A stretch of 64,000 bases of DNA from Viscum album (Eukaryota > Streptophyta > Magnoliopsida > Santalales > Viscaceae), in contig OY728128.1 of the NCBI GenBank assembly GCA_963277665.1, positions 1,868,506,988 through 1,868,570,987 on the forward strand, written 5' to 3'. The notes beneath the pieces were generated by a model. It did not search any database and was not told the DNA's origin. It saw nothing but the letters and a program-made list of their open reading frames with translations. This document shows positions 1 through 12,059 of the stretch, piece by piece. The stretch's first letter is position 1; the number at the start of each line of letters is the position of its first letter. The translations under genes were made by a program, and so were the position numbers.

Positions 1-90
1 AATACCAGGAAGATTTCCTATATTTAAACTTTTCTATAGGGTTCTTCCTAAAGTTTTCATATCTTAATTTCCAGAAATAACTAATCTATC

Positions 91-101
91 CTTTGATACC
101 A
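91..101 (-). promoter_or_regulatory. Primer-binding site of a minus-strand gypsy element
   Basis: On the minus strand this reads TGGTATCAAAG, which matches the start of the initiator tRNA-Met primer-binding site used by many plant Ty3/gypsy elements (TGGTATCAGAG). It implies that retrotransposon internal sequence lies to the left, outside the window, and that an LTR lies immediately to the right. The identification rests on the short motif and on the LTR-like sequence beside it. Confidence 0.5.
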
Positions 102-912
102 ACTATTGAATCCCGCCTTTTTAATACATAACTTTTCATTACATTTTACATACAGATGATCTTTAATGTCTAGTCTCTTGGAAATCAGGAACATAAAACA
201 TTCTTCTAAAAACATGAAAGGATTATTCATTGTTCATCATAAGTTTATTATAGTGTCTCATAACTTGAGAGCATACATCAAAGTAAATGGTGAGTAGAAG
301 GCCCAGTAAGAGAAACAAGAGAAACATTTTACATGTGAACTTGAGATGCATCAATAAATTCATGATAAATAACTTTAAGGCATGAGAAAGAGATCATGAG
401 GCATATCATAATAAAAAAATGTGTTTCATAAAGTGAAGATGTGGCTACAAAATTTAACATAGACAATCATTTATGTATCACCAAGGTCTATCCCCAAGGT
501 GTCATCAAAAAATTACCAAGGTTATTCTCTAAGGTATCGTTAAAGTGGTCATCTCTAGAGATTAAGTATTTACCCAATGCATTAGTGTGATATCAGGGTG
601 CACCCTTAATTTTTCTTTATTATCATGTGAGAAACATATATCATCAACAATCATTTCATAAATAACCTATATTGCATAAAAGAAATGGGTTTCATTTCAT
701 AGTCATAACATTTTAAAAACTTCTTTAAAGATGTGATCTTTGTGTCACTTTAAACCCACGGAAAAGGAAAGCAGGTATCATGTATGTAAATCCAAGAATT
801 TAAAATAGAAAATTTTGATATATATGTGAATACCCCTATAGAATAAAGTGTTTTGAGTATTCACTTAATAAAATAAAATAATTTGAGAAAAATATTGAGA
901 CATTTTGAGATG

Positions 913-1510
913 AAAATTTTGCAGCATAACGGCTATGTTACATGGTTTTATAAAATATTTAAAAGAGAGGGTACATGGGTCACACACTCATAAATGATCC
1001 ATAAAACAGTATAGGGAAATAATATAAAGGATATAAGAACATGGTAATGAAATTTGAAATACATACCATATGAAATGAAAAACTTGGAAGGAAAAAATAA
1101 TATTTCTCTTATGAAAATTCGGCAGCCTAACAGCGTCACTTAATACTTCAAAAAAATGAATTGATGAGATAAAATAGGTTCTCTCATAATATGATCATAA
1201 AAGATGAGTATTGTGTATATAGAGATCATACCCCAACATAATAAAAAGGAACTTGAAAGACATGACATGAAAATAGAACTTGAAAATGAGAGGGTGAAAG
1301 AATCCCTTACAAAAATTCGACAGCCTAACAGCGCCACTTAAACATTCTTAAAATGAATTGATGAGAGAAATTGAGTTTCTATAATCATATGAAAATAAAA
1401 ATTATAGTAAGGTGAATATAAAAGAACATTCTCCAACATATGAACATAGAGCATAAAACAAATGACATAAAAGAGAGTACTTGAAATGAAGGAGAGAGGT
1501 AGGATCCCTT
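913..1510. repeat. Three tandem units of about 200 bp
   Basis: Similar blocks start at about 913, 1113 and 1312. The clearest shared segment is AAAATTCG(G/A)CAGCCTAACAGCG(T/C)CACTTAA, and each unit ends with a stretch like ATCCCTTAC. The first unit is the most diverged. The array lies inside the probable minus-strand LTR and the period is close to 199 bp. The overlapping small open frames on the minus strand arise from the repeat and are not genes. Confidence 0.7.
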
Positions 1511-2162
1511 ACCGTAAACCGTAACTCTCAAAACTCAATGGTAGGGACCTTGAGGACTTGGGGGTGCATTGGGAGGACTCCATGGGATGTAATAATACTA
1601 GAGAATTGTTGGGGGAGAGTTGGGAGTGAGAAATAAAGGAGGAAAGGGTGGGTAATTATAGGTAAAGTGAGGTGATACTTTAATAATTTCAAGGGACACC
1701 TCACTAGTGGTTTTGGAAAAACCATGGGCTTGCCCATGGTATTTCCCATGGTGTTCGACCACATGGGACCCCTAAAACAATAATTCATCCCCTTTAGTCG
1801 ACCAACCTTCAACAAATCTCATGAAATCATCATGATGCAGTCATGATGTCTTGAAACATACCGAAACCCTAATCTGTATTTTTACTATTCACTGAAAAAA
1901 TAACTGTTTTAGAAAAATCCCCAAAATTCACCCTAACCCTTTTTCGGCGTGTAGAATCCAAAAATAAAATCTAGTTTTCGAAAACAATTTTCTAAATATT
2001 TTTTAATTCAATTATTAATTAAAATCATAATTTATTCAATAGTTATAATTCAAAATCTATAACTCATTTTTTAACAGCTTGGAATTTAGTCAACATTCCA
2101 ATAACTTATAAACTTATGAAAATAAAAAAAATATTTTTTACTAATTATAATGGTCAAATTAA

Positions 2163-2207
2163 TATTCATATTACTATTCATATTACTATTCATATTACTA
2201 TTCATAG
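2163..2207. repeat. 12-bp tandem repeat (ATTCATATTACT)
   Basis: The unit ATTCATATTACT is repeated about 3.5 times in perfect or near-perfect register. It creates a run of Ile/His/Thr codons in a small spurious frame. It is a simple microsatellite-like expansion in AT-rich DNA. Confidence 0.8.
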
Positions 2208-2620
2208 GGGTAAAAATTACTATTCACCAAAAATTATTTTGATTTCAATGAACCACATTTTTCACCTTAATTACAACCATGTCTGTCAGATTTTTGAAAG
2301 TCAATTTACAAAAAAAGTTATTTAACAATTAAACATCTTTTTACTGTTCATAAAAACACTATTCATCAGGCACTATTCACTGAAAATTTAACTTTTTAGA
2401 AAAAATCCAAAAATTTCACTTTAACCAAATATCAATGCTCTGATTTCAAAAATGAACTCCATTTTATGAAAATAATTTTCTAAATATTTTTAAAATATCC
2501 TTTTTCTAAAATTCACCAATAATATGCATACTATATATATCCGGACATTTGAAAATTCAAAAACTTCACCATAAGAAGAAATCGCAATTTTTATTTAAAT
2601 CAAAGGATTACACAAGGCAG

Positions 2621-2905
2621 TTATGGTCTTGTTACATAACCCCTTATAACACCGGCATAAGACCTAAGAGTTAGGTGTGCTAGGGTGATAGAATCTTGGG
2701 TCAGCTCAGCCAACATTTCCCGAGTAGTGATTTCTATCAGCTTGAACTTCTCACGAAGGAGATTCTGTTCCAGCTTCACACAATGAAGTTCATCTTGGGT
2801 TTGGTCCAGAGCAAAGCCCAAAGGTGCTACCCCCTTCTCGAGTTCCATCAGATGGGCTTCAATCAACCCGATACTACTGGATGGGGCAATCGAATCTTCT
2901 TTCTA
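2621..2905 (-). CDS. Unrecognised coding-like island, predicted coiled-coil fragment
   Basis: On the minus strand about 94 codons are open between a TAG near 2911 and the stop at 2621. The stretch is much richer in G+C than the DNA on either side. The peptide is rich in Leu, Glu and Lys with spaced leucines (for example LEKGVAPLGFALDQ and LREKFKLIEITTREM), which suggests a coiled coil. There is no ATG at the upstream end; the first in-frame Met is near residue 20. A TATAG just upstream could be a splice acceptor, so this may be a terminal exon or a captured fragment. It could also belong to a retrotransposon, since its end overlaps the proposed LTR start at 2636. I do not recognise the family and assign no function. 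Confidence 0.35.
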
Positions 2906-3117
2906 TATTAATTAATCAAGATCACATTAATTTATAGACAATATTCACAACATTTAGTTTCCAGTGGTCATATTGACCAACAGTCATATTATAGTCGAAA
3001 CCCATCTTATTTTAATTATACTCATTTTATTAAATGAAATAGTTTTGTTGAGTATAAAATAAAATAACACACAAAGTTAGGAAACAAAAATGTATTCAAA
3101 ATTTTGTGTTGTTACAG

Positions 3118-4031
3118 ATTCGTTCCAATAGTTTTCTAAATTTCCAGTTTTCCAATGGCAATTCATTCCAATGGTGATTCATTTAAATAGATTTCCTAAT
3201 TTCTAGTTTTCCTAATTTCGATTTTTTTAATTGTGATTCATTGTAATAGTGAGTCATTCAAACACTTTTCTAAATTTCGAGTTTTCCAATAATTACTCAT
3301 TCCAACAGTTATCCAAATTTACATTTTTCCAATGGTGATTAATTCCAATAGTTTTTTGAATTTCTAGTTTTCCAATGTTGAGTTATTTCAATGGGGAGAC
3401 ATTCCAAAAGTTTTCAAAATTTCCAATTTTATAATGCCGAGTCATTCCAACGGTATTTAATTCCAAAAAAAATCCAAATTTCTAGTTTACCAAGGATGAG
3501 CCATTCCAACAGTGATTTACACCAATAGATTTCCAAATATATAGTTTTCTAATGGTGATTCATTCTAATGGTGATTCATTCCAATAGTTTTCTAAATTTT
3601 CAATTTTTCAATAATTAGTCATTCTAATTTTGAGTCATTCCAAATATTTTTTGAATATCCAATTTCCCCATAGTGATTCATTATAATAGCAATTCATTCC
3701 AATAGTTTCCCAAATTTCTAGTTTTCTAATGGTGATTCATTCTGATAGTTTTCCAAATTTCTCAAATTTTACAGTTTTCCAAAAAAAAATATAGAATTTC
3801 CATTTTGACATCTTTTGTAATGAAAAATGGATTTAATTCATAAATTAAGGGTTTCGAAGGCCCTTCAAATGGTGATTAATCATAACCTAATTTTGTAAAA
3901 TGAATAGAGACCTTTTAAGTGAATAAACTGTGTGGATTAATGGGATCCAACTCTAATGGATAGTTAAACCAATAACCAATTCCTCTAGTAACAGATCTAT
4001 TCATTCAAAAGAGGGTATATTTTCTCTTGAA
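3118..4031 (+). repeat. Degenerate minisatellite, left copy of a dispersed direct repeat
   Basis: About eleven loose copies of a 70-80-bp motif of the type TTCCAATGGTGATTCATTCC / AATAGTTTTCCAAATTTCTAG make up this stretch. It then passes into a non-repetitive tail (3840-4031) containing GTGGATTAATGGGATCC and AACCAATAACCAATTCCTC. The whole block matches 59,730-60,711 unit for unit, in the same orientation. There the block lies inside the LTR of element G4, so this is probably a fragment of the same LTR family. Confidence 0.75.
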
Positions 4032-6175
4032 AAGATATACTTACTTAATTTCATCTTATAATTACAATATCACTCTTTGGTTGTGCCTTTTACAATTTCT
4101 TATTCATTTCTTACTCCACAAAATGAAGTTGAAATTTTAAATCTTGCAGAACTATTGGATTATAAGATCCACAATGGGATGAAAATTCATTCCTTTTATA
4201 TCTAGTTATCAAAAAAATGGTTAACAGAGGTTATTTAATACGCATAAATATTAAAACATTAATCTCTAAAACCTTGTCAAAAGTTTATCATAAACAATAT
4301 TATAAATAGTTACCCTTATAAACCTTCCAAAAAATTTAAAATCCCAAATATTCGATTGATGTTCCCAAAATTTTGAAAATAAACTTATCACTAATTCCTA
4401 AACAAAAAATAATGAAGCTCTTAATTTTCGCATACAAAAAATGTGAATATCTTTATCAGGTATTATCCTGACATATCTTCATAACCAAAATTACCATAAA
4501 AATTAAGTTAAAACATGCATGATTTCAAAAATTAATTCTTTCCTCATTCCATAAATGCAAAAATTATAGAAACTCAATACATGATATCATAAACCACATT
4601 ATCATCATATTGTTAATTAGTTACAAGGTCATCAATACTATCCCATTTATTTTATCAAAATAAAACATATATTAAAATCCCTTTTATCCCAATATAATGA
4701 ACATATTAAAGGTTATATATCCCTTTATCATTTATTTTCCAAAAATATGGCCTTACCACCTTAATCACATTTCCTGGTTACTAATACCATTCAACATATA
4801 ATTTCAAATAATTAAGGAAAAACTATAGTGTACCAATCCATAAATATTTCATTATTCCATAATACCATAAAAGTACATTTTCAAAAGTATTCTTTCTTCC
4901 AAACACATAAATATTTTAATCCTTTCAATTCAATAATAGTCAAAAAATAATCCCTTCATTTGTCTAGAAGATAATTTTTTGTTCAAGGAATTGAGTTGGA
5001 TAATTCCCATGTTCCCCACACATAACACATTGAACTCCTCAACAACTTTTCACACAATTACCTTCATTTCCACCTAGATAACATGTTCACTTACATTTAA
5101 TATATTTCTCTATGTTCTTATTCCCACCTTCTTGACATGTTAGAAGCTAAATCTTCTCTCCTTAATGTTCATAACCATATGAACATTCATAAAATTCCAT
5201 CTTACTATTGTTAAATTATTTATTAATCTCACTTAATTTCACATTGAAAATCATATATCACAATATATGATTAGGAATAATCAAAATATATTTCTCTCTA
5301 TTCCCCATCCAATTTGGTTAATCATAGTTATTGAGTTATCCATCATATTCAACAATAACACCATTCCTTCTCATTCCATCCATCGACTATTACCAAAAGA
5401 AAAACATGAAAAACACTAATCATAGTGGTAAAACCATATAATTGAGAGAAATTATTATAAAATTTAAATTTGTGACATCATAGGTTTAATCCTAGGTTAT
5501 TCATGATCAATACCAAAATTATAGGATTGTAACCTATACATAGACATATCCTTAGGGATATCACTAAGGTTTTCTCATCCTAGTTTTCAAAGTTTAACTA
5601 GACCTTTATATGAGACCAAATATAATGAACCATTATTTTCATACATATATGTTAAATCTAAATAGATTAATATTCATATTAAAAAACACCAAAATATTAT
5701 GTTTTTAGTGTCTTTGGAAGCAAAGAAACCTTAACAACTGGCTCATAAAATATCTATATATTCTCCTTCATATTTCATCATAACTAGAAACATTTTTGGG
5801 ATATCAAACTTAATACCTTTATTTATATCCTTGTGAAAATAAACATAATAAAATGTAGACCTATGACACTCAGTAAGGGTAAATAAGGGAAAAATCATTT
5901 ATAACAAACGTATAAGGCCATATGAACATGAACATAATTGTTTAAAATAGTTCCTTTCATATCAAAGATTTTAATCATGAGCCATTGAATAAATCATTGA
6001 AGTTAATAAGACATTAATCACAAAATAATAAAAAAATACAATACATAATATCATAATATTCACATGAAATATGAATTTTGGAATACACATAAACTTATAA
6101 CATTCTAAACATGTATAAATTGAAAAAAATTCAGTCATTAAGTTTAGAACTTGAAACTAGGCCCTTTCATAAACA
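4032..6175. other. AT-rich sequence without recognisable genes
   Basis: I see no coding frame longer than a few dozen codons, no RNA gene and no clear repeat boundary here. The composition is like that of the decayed LTR stretches elsewhere in the window, and the position between LTR-like blocks suggests old retrotransposon sequence. That origin is inferred only from context. Confidence 0.5.
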
Positions 6176-6352
6176 TATATAAATGAAACCATGTCCATGC
6201 ATACTATTTTGGACATTAAATCTATGTCTATGTATAAAATTATAGATATGAAACCAAGTCCATGCATAATATTATAGACATAAAATCTAGGTGTATGAAT
6301 AAATTATTAACATGAAAACTAGGACCATATATAAAATTATGAACAACAAATT
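6176..6352. repeat. Loose tandem repeat of about 34 bp, five units
   Basis: Units of the type GAAACC(A)AGTCCATGCATAATATTATAGACAT recur with a spacing of about 33-36 bp and alternate slightly in sequence. The array is imperfect. It may be the repeat section of an old LTR, as similar short arrays lie downstream of the promoters of the other LTRs in the window. Confidence 0.55.
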
Positions 6353-7499
6353 AGATTCACACATAACATATTAACATCACGAGATGTCAATAATTATCCA
6401 ATTCATTTAAAGCGAATATTTTTTCCACCTATCACAAAATTAAAATCAAATATATTCATTACATAATAAAATAAATCATTCATCACATCCTAACCCATGT
6501 AATAAAGTTAGATTCACAAACATTTTATTTTAACATAACTCATGGAAGTGAAATGAGATTCATAAACATCAAGCCATCATTAACATAAACTAACCAAAAA
6601 TAAAATTAGGATATTGTCCTTTAATAATATCCACAATAAATAAAAAGTCAAATTGAATAATTTCATCATAGATAGAAAGTAATTTAGAAAGATTACTAGA
6701 AATAACACTTGAGGGAAATATACTTTCTATTTTAAAAATATTTTTTTTAAATTCCACATAGTTATAAAATGAAAATTTTCATTGAAAGAAACCTTGTAAT
6801 ATTTTAAAGGAATCTTCAATGAATTAATGTGCCATGATGGTAGAAAAATATAATCATTCCATATAAGTCAACAAAAATATTACTTCTATATTATTTCAAG
6901 AAAATTCTTAAAGAACCTCACATAGAATACGTCAAAAAATAATCCTTTCAAACTATTTTTTAATAAGTAAAAAATGAGTAAAAATGACTTAAAACAATCA
7001 AATGTAATTGTAATGAAATTTTTGGAAATAATTTTAGAAAAACAAGGGAAATACAGAAAAATTATGTTTTAAAGGGAACTTTAAAAACATAATTTTTAAA
7101 ATAAAATCCTTTACAAATAATATATCATAGAAGTGATAATTAATAATATTAATCAATTAGGTGTATTAATTATAAATAAACAATAAAATTTGTAAATTAA
7201 ACATAATGTGATTAATATTAATAACATAAATAATCATATAATTACATAATTAAAGAAGTAGAAGGGTATCCCAAAAAATTGAAGTTGAGTTAAGAATCCC
7301 CTTACAACTTTGTAATCAGTCGAATTGTGTACACCATAAAAGTAGTATTTATAAATAAAAAATTTAATACTATTAAGATAATTAGTTTCATGATATGATA
7401 TATCAAAGGGAAGTATATACACTTTATACATAATAAAAAAGTGTTGAATAAGGTATATATCTCAAAAAAATAAAAGTGAGACAAGAAACACTAACTTAT

Positions 7500-8330
7500 T
7501 GCTTCCCTTTAGTTTTTTGAACATTAAGCTTCACTTGAATATAACCTCCATGAAAGACCACTTTATGACCTTTTATTTGGTCTTTTTGTGAAAATAGTTG
7601 TATTTGGACATGGGGAGAGTGAGGAGGAGAGGCTGTGGTGTAGATTTGAGTATATTAAATGCTATTGAGTAGAAAAGTGGGGGTGAGGATTGTTATTTAT
7701 ATTGAGGAGGGTTGATTTTTTGAGTGATAAAATAAAAATTATTTTATATCTAAATCCAACAACATAGAGGTGGAATTAATTAAAATAGATTATATTGATA
7801 ATTAATGTTTAAAGGCTACTTATGGTCGATAAAGACATCAACTTCCTATTTGAATTTGTAGTTTTTAGTTATTTTAAGCTTTTACCTTTTATCTTTAATA
7901 GGTTTCATTTTTTAGAGAGGTGATTCCTTATTTTAAAATACCAAGGTGCATTAATTTAAAAATAAAACATTATAAAATTTAGGAAGGAAATTTTTTAATT
8001 CATTCTTAATAAAGGAAATTAAATCCGTATGAAGGTCCTCAAACAAGAGTTATTTGTTTACTTTATTAGTATAAAACACACTTGTGTGAATTTAAATATT
8101 TTTTCAGAAAAATGTTTCCTTTATAATTAATTCCTCACCAAATAATTCATTATATATATATATATATCTATGTGTAAACCATAGTTTTATAATTTAGTTA
8201 ATTATGTTCATACATTCCATTATAACACTTATTTTATAATGGTAAAACTTAAATAATAATATTTATTTTTTCATTTAAGTTATTTTTGACGTATGATGTA
8301 TGCAATCTAAAATAGTTTTTCCTTATTAAA
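7500..8330 (-). mobile_element. Probable LTR promoter segment, minus strand
   Basis: On the minus strand a TATAAATA box (7694-7701) is followed by ACAATCCTCACCCCCACTTTTC, which resembles the TATA-plus-C-rich leader seen in the G2 LTRs (for example TATAAAAACCACCCACACTC at 45,580). Integrase remains on the same strand lie directly to the right, so this may be the U3 and start of R of the 3' LTR of that element. The LTR ends are not defined. Confidence 0.4.
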
Positions 8331-9678
8331 ATTTTTTTATTTTAAATAATACTTCCTTATAACATTGATTTAAACCCCAAATCTTTATCATACACAATTG
8401 ATAATGGTAATCCATGAAATCTAACAACTTCTATAATGTATAACTAAGTGATACAATAAAGAGATAAATCTTCTCTAATAGAAATAAAATATAAAAACAA
8501 TTATAAATTGATCAACTACAACCCAAATAATATTTTTCAATATAGATGTTTTGGGGAGTCTAATGATGAAATCCATTGTAATTTTAACCAATTTCTATTC
8601 TGGTATGGGTAATGGTTATAAAATCTAGTGAGACTTTTATCTATCAACCTTAAATTTTTTACATACCAGAGATCAAGATTGATACTCTACATTGTCCCTT
8701 TCCATTTTATCCCACTATAGAAACAATTTTTAGATATTTATACATATTCATACTTTAATGAAGAATAGATAATGATTAACTATGAGTTTCACCCAACAAC
8801 TCCTTCAAATATGATTTTTTTGGACACATACTCAGTTCATAAAAATTTTCATTACTTCATAATCATGGTTTAATTCAAGAACATTTCTCACCTTCTTATG
8901 TAGTTCCTCATCCTCCATCTATACCTTTTTAATCCTTACATAGACATATGGTTAAGCATTCATCTGAAAAATATAAGATTTTTACCTTTTATATATAATT
9001 TGAAGTTATATATTCTGTAAATTGGTAAGTCTTGGATCACTTTCTATCCTCATCATGGTTGAACTAGCATAGTCTTTTTGACTTAGAGCATCATCTTATC
9101 TGTTCACCTTATTAGACAGGTAATGTATATATTAATTTTAATCATTAACTATCTCTAACCAAATTCTCTGTAACTTATTCAAATATATCTTTTTGAATAT
9201 ATATTTCAATATTTTATAATCAATATATATGTCGCACATTTACCTATAATGATAATTTATTTATATCTTCAATGAAAAATTTAGCATCGACCACTACAAA
9301 TCATTATTGAGGTAAATTTTATCATGTGTTTTCAATTAGTGAGATTCATATGTGATCACCATATCATTCTAAGTAAAGAAATATATCATGAACTTATTTT
9401 ATGCATACCTATATATCACAAACCCTTCTCTACTATAGTGTATTGTAGTCCCACATTCACCAACCAAACTTCTCTTCTACTATATGAAATTATACTGACA
9501 TTCAAACATCCATAAGAATATACCTCCCTTCAGAGTCATCTTTATTAGTGTATTATATAGTCTTGATAAATATCTCACAAATAATCAATAATATACTTCA
9601 AATAAAAGTAAACTATAAACATGGTTACCATGATGTATCAATCCATTGTTTAATAAATCTTTTCATTGAAGGGTCCAC

Positions 9679-9972
9679 CTATACAACTTCACATGGGATT
9701 AAATGACCCAAGAATGATACTTTATGAAGCCAAATTTTAGACGTGATAAATTGAGAATAAAAATTATACATCCTTAAGATCCTCTTCATAATTATCAAAT
9801 GATCGTAATACTCTTCCTCACTCTTATAATATATCATAATATCATCTATAAAGATCATTATTAATTGATCAAGGTAATCTATAATGGTTTTATTCATTAA
9901 ATACATGAAGATAGTGGGGGAATTAGAAATTCCAAGTGGAATCACTATAAATTCATATTTTACATACCTCAT
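9679..9972 (-). pseudogene. Reverse transcriptase fragment (gypsy)
   Basis: This 97-codon frame contains the RT palm segments YEFIVIPLGISNSPTIFM (family form: Y.Y.VMPFGL.NAP..FM) and IFIDDIMIYY, in which the catalytic Asp-Asp pair is retained. A stretch like KIWLHKVSFLGHLIP follows, which is the normal sequence after the palm in gypsy elements. The upstream finger region is lost in shifted frames, so this is only the middle of the enzyme. It has no independent function. Confidence 0.9.
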
Positions 9973-10799
9973 ATGGATGGTGGTCTTGAGTATATATTTC
10001 TACTTACCACTAAATTAATCACATCTAGAAAAAAGGTCAATCTTGGAAAAGTTTTTAACTCCTCATTATTGATTAAAAAAATACTTGATTCATCTTAAAG
10101 GATAAATGTTAATTATAATAATCTTGTTAAGATCCTAATAATTAATGAAAAAATTAATTTAACCATCATTATTCACATAGTAAAGAATAGTTTATTTCTA
10201 TGTTGATTCTTGAGGGTTAATGAATCCATTATTAAGATTATATGAGAGTTTCTTCTTTATTTCCAAAAACTCAGTCATGGATATTCTATATGGAGTTATT
10301 GAAATAGGAGTAACACCAGTAGTGGGTTATATTGAAAGATCAATATCATTATTTTGAAGAATAATAGGAAATTATTATATGAAAATTTATAAAACTCCTA
10401 TAAAATTATAATCTCATAAACATTGAGTTTCTCCCTAACCATATAAGATAGATACTCATCATGTATTGGAATTATTATACACAATAAAGAATTAATTTTA
10501 TTTGGAAGTTTGTATTCATCCTCACATTGATAAAAAATCATAGGTTCATTATGAATATGAAATAAAAATTCACATCATCAGAAATTGATTTGGTATATTT
10601 ATAAAGAAATCCAATAAATGAATGGAATCACATAATATTCAACTATATGGATAATCAAAGGACTTTCATGGGGCACATTCCCACAAAATCCAATTGGAGT
10701 AGAACTATAGATTTAAGATGTGTTGATTTCAACATTATGAGTTTTCACTAATAATTCAATATCAATTTTTTTAGGTGGTAATGTGATGAAATTATAAAA

Positions 10800-10985
10800 T
10801 TACTTAAATATAAATGTTTTTATTGACATATAATTAAATAATACATTAGTTATTCTAGATTGGATGACAAGTGTACCTTTCACCATGTCATTCATATAAG
10901 GCACGTTAGCAGTTGTGATCGCATGGGATTTCCCTTCACATTTATTTTTAAGGATTTTTTTTATACTCATCATCATTATAAACAT
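10800..10985 (-). pseudogene. Protease-like fragment (gypsy)
   Basis: The segment VKGTLVIQSRITNVLFNYMS aligns by eye with the aspartic protease start of gypsy elements (..V.GT..I.....VLFDSGA). The catalytic Asp position reads Asn (LFN instead of LFD), so the fragment would be inactive. It sits between the zinc-knuckle remnant and the RT, as expected for gag-pol order. Confidence 0.55.
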
Positions 10986-11696
10986 TTGGATTCATGCATT
11001 GGTTGTAATAATTCCCATACTCCTTTCATTTGATTCATTGGTGTGCGCTTGGTAGATTAATTAGCTTTTTCCATTCCACCATTGTATCAACCAACCTTAT
11101 TATCACTTTTTTACATTCATTAGAATTATAACAAGACCTTATACATTTAAATCACCAATTGGTTCCATTAAATTTATTCCCTTGAATTTTCATCCCGAAT
11201 TTCTAGTTTTTAGGTGAATCAAATTTATTTCCAATATGTCATTTATTTTAATTTTCATGAGTGTCATTCATCTTTTTATTATCAAAACCATGGTAATAAT
11301 GAGAATATCCAATTTCTATTTCTAACATGGAAGCACATAAATTGATTTATCAATATCAATTAAAGACTATTATAGTTAATTATTTTCATATAATTTGTTT
11401 TAATCCACCGAAGAATATATTGAGCACATAAAATCAATTTTTCATAAAAACCAACTATTTTGTTTAAAAGTTATTATTTTTTCATTTGTAATAAATTGAT
11501 AACCAATTAATTCATTTATAATTGTGTATAAAATAATTTTTCATAATGTACTTATTCTTATCTATATCCCCCAATCCAATAGCTATGTGATAACTACCAC
11601 TTTAGATAACAATGGTTCATTTAATCTCGATATTTTATGTAAAGAAAGATATCAATGAAATATAATTAATTTAAAGAGAAATATATTATAAAATAT

Positions 11697-12050
11697 TGTG
11701 GTGTTACATCCTACCCCATTATAAGAAATTTTCTCTTAAAATTCTATCACTCTAATGCAAAAAAAAATGAGGATACTTCTCCCTAAATACATCCCCTATT
11801 TCACATACATCCTCCTCTAATTTATAGTTTTGTAACAAAACATTGATCATATAATATACCAAGATTTTATATATATTTACATTAAAATAAACATGAATTG
11901 TCAGATATATTTCCTTACACGAAACAGTCAATCTAAATGAATCTTAATAAGGTAATACTTTATTACCTATCCATTAAATTGTATGGTATGAATAATAATA
12001 ACATTTTTTTAAAACAATATGTATAAATGTTTTAAATATTTAAAATGTAT
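11697..12050 (-). pseudogene. 3' end of a second minus-strand gypsy pol with chromodomain remnant
   Basis: Minus-strand translation around 11,740-11,830 gives YKLEEDVCEIG and REKYPHFF, which resemble the C-terminal chromodomain and tail of plant chromovirus integrases (family form: ..EEATWE.E....KYP.LF). After it comes ATAATGGGGTAGG and then TGTAACACC at about 11,700, a layout like a polypurine tract followed by the start of a 3' LTR. If so, an LTR should extend to the left, but gag remains of another copy begin within about 550 bp. The junction is therefore rearranged, or the LTR is truncated. Confidence 0.5.
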
Positions 12051-12059
12051 TTATAACAC

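Larger units (their letters stand above)
103..2636 (-). mobile_element. Probable minus-strand gypsy LTR (about 2.5 kb)
   Basis: The stretch has a tRNA-Met-like primer-binding site at its left edge (91-101). On the minus strand it could begin with TGTAACAAGACC at 2636. At 1860-1990 it carries a block (CCCCAAAATTCACCCTAACC on the plus strand) that resembles, in reverse orientation, part of the G2 LTRs near 45.35 and 52.3 kb. A tandem array of about 200-bp units lies inside (913-1510). No open frame resembles a protein. The right boundary is tentative, and no second LTR is visible here to confirm the ends. Confidence 0.4.
8331..11600 (-). pseudogene. Decayed minus-strand Ty3/gypsy interior (gag zinc knuckle to integrase)
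   Basis: Domains appear in gypsy order from right to left. A zinc-knuckle remnant (FKC...C...NEC) lies near 11,110-11,165. A protease-like segment lies at 10,800-10,985, reverse transcriptase at 9679-9972, and integrase pieces at 8331-8960. These include EVVRFHGLPLSIV near 8400, which matches the integrase core. All frames are broken by stops and shifts. No LTR pair can be assigned with confidence. It is an old copy, older in appearance than G1 or G2. Confidence 0.75.

Noticed and set aside
2696..2911. 71-codon plus-strand frame opposite the unknown island
   Set aside because: The minus-strand frame is longer and ends in the coiled-coil pattern. The plus frame looks like a shadow, although I cannot exclude it strictly.
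8150..8168. Dinucleotide TA run (also at 34,965-34,982)
   Set aside because: Short simple repeat in AT-rich DNA, with no function to assign; the second is inside an intron of the TNPA-like gene.
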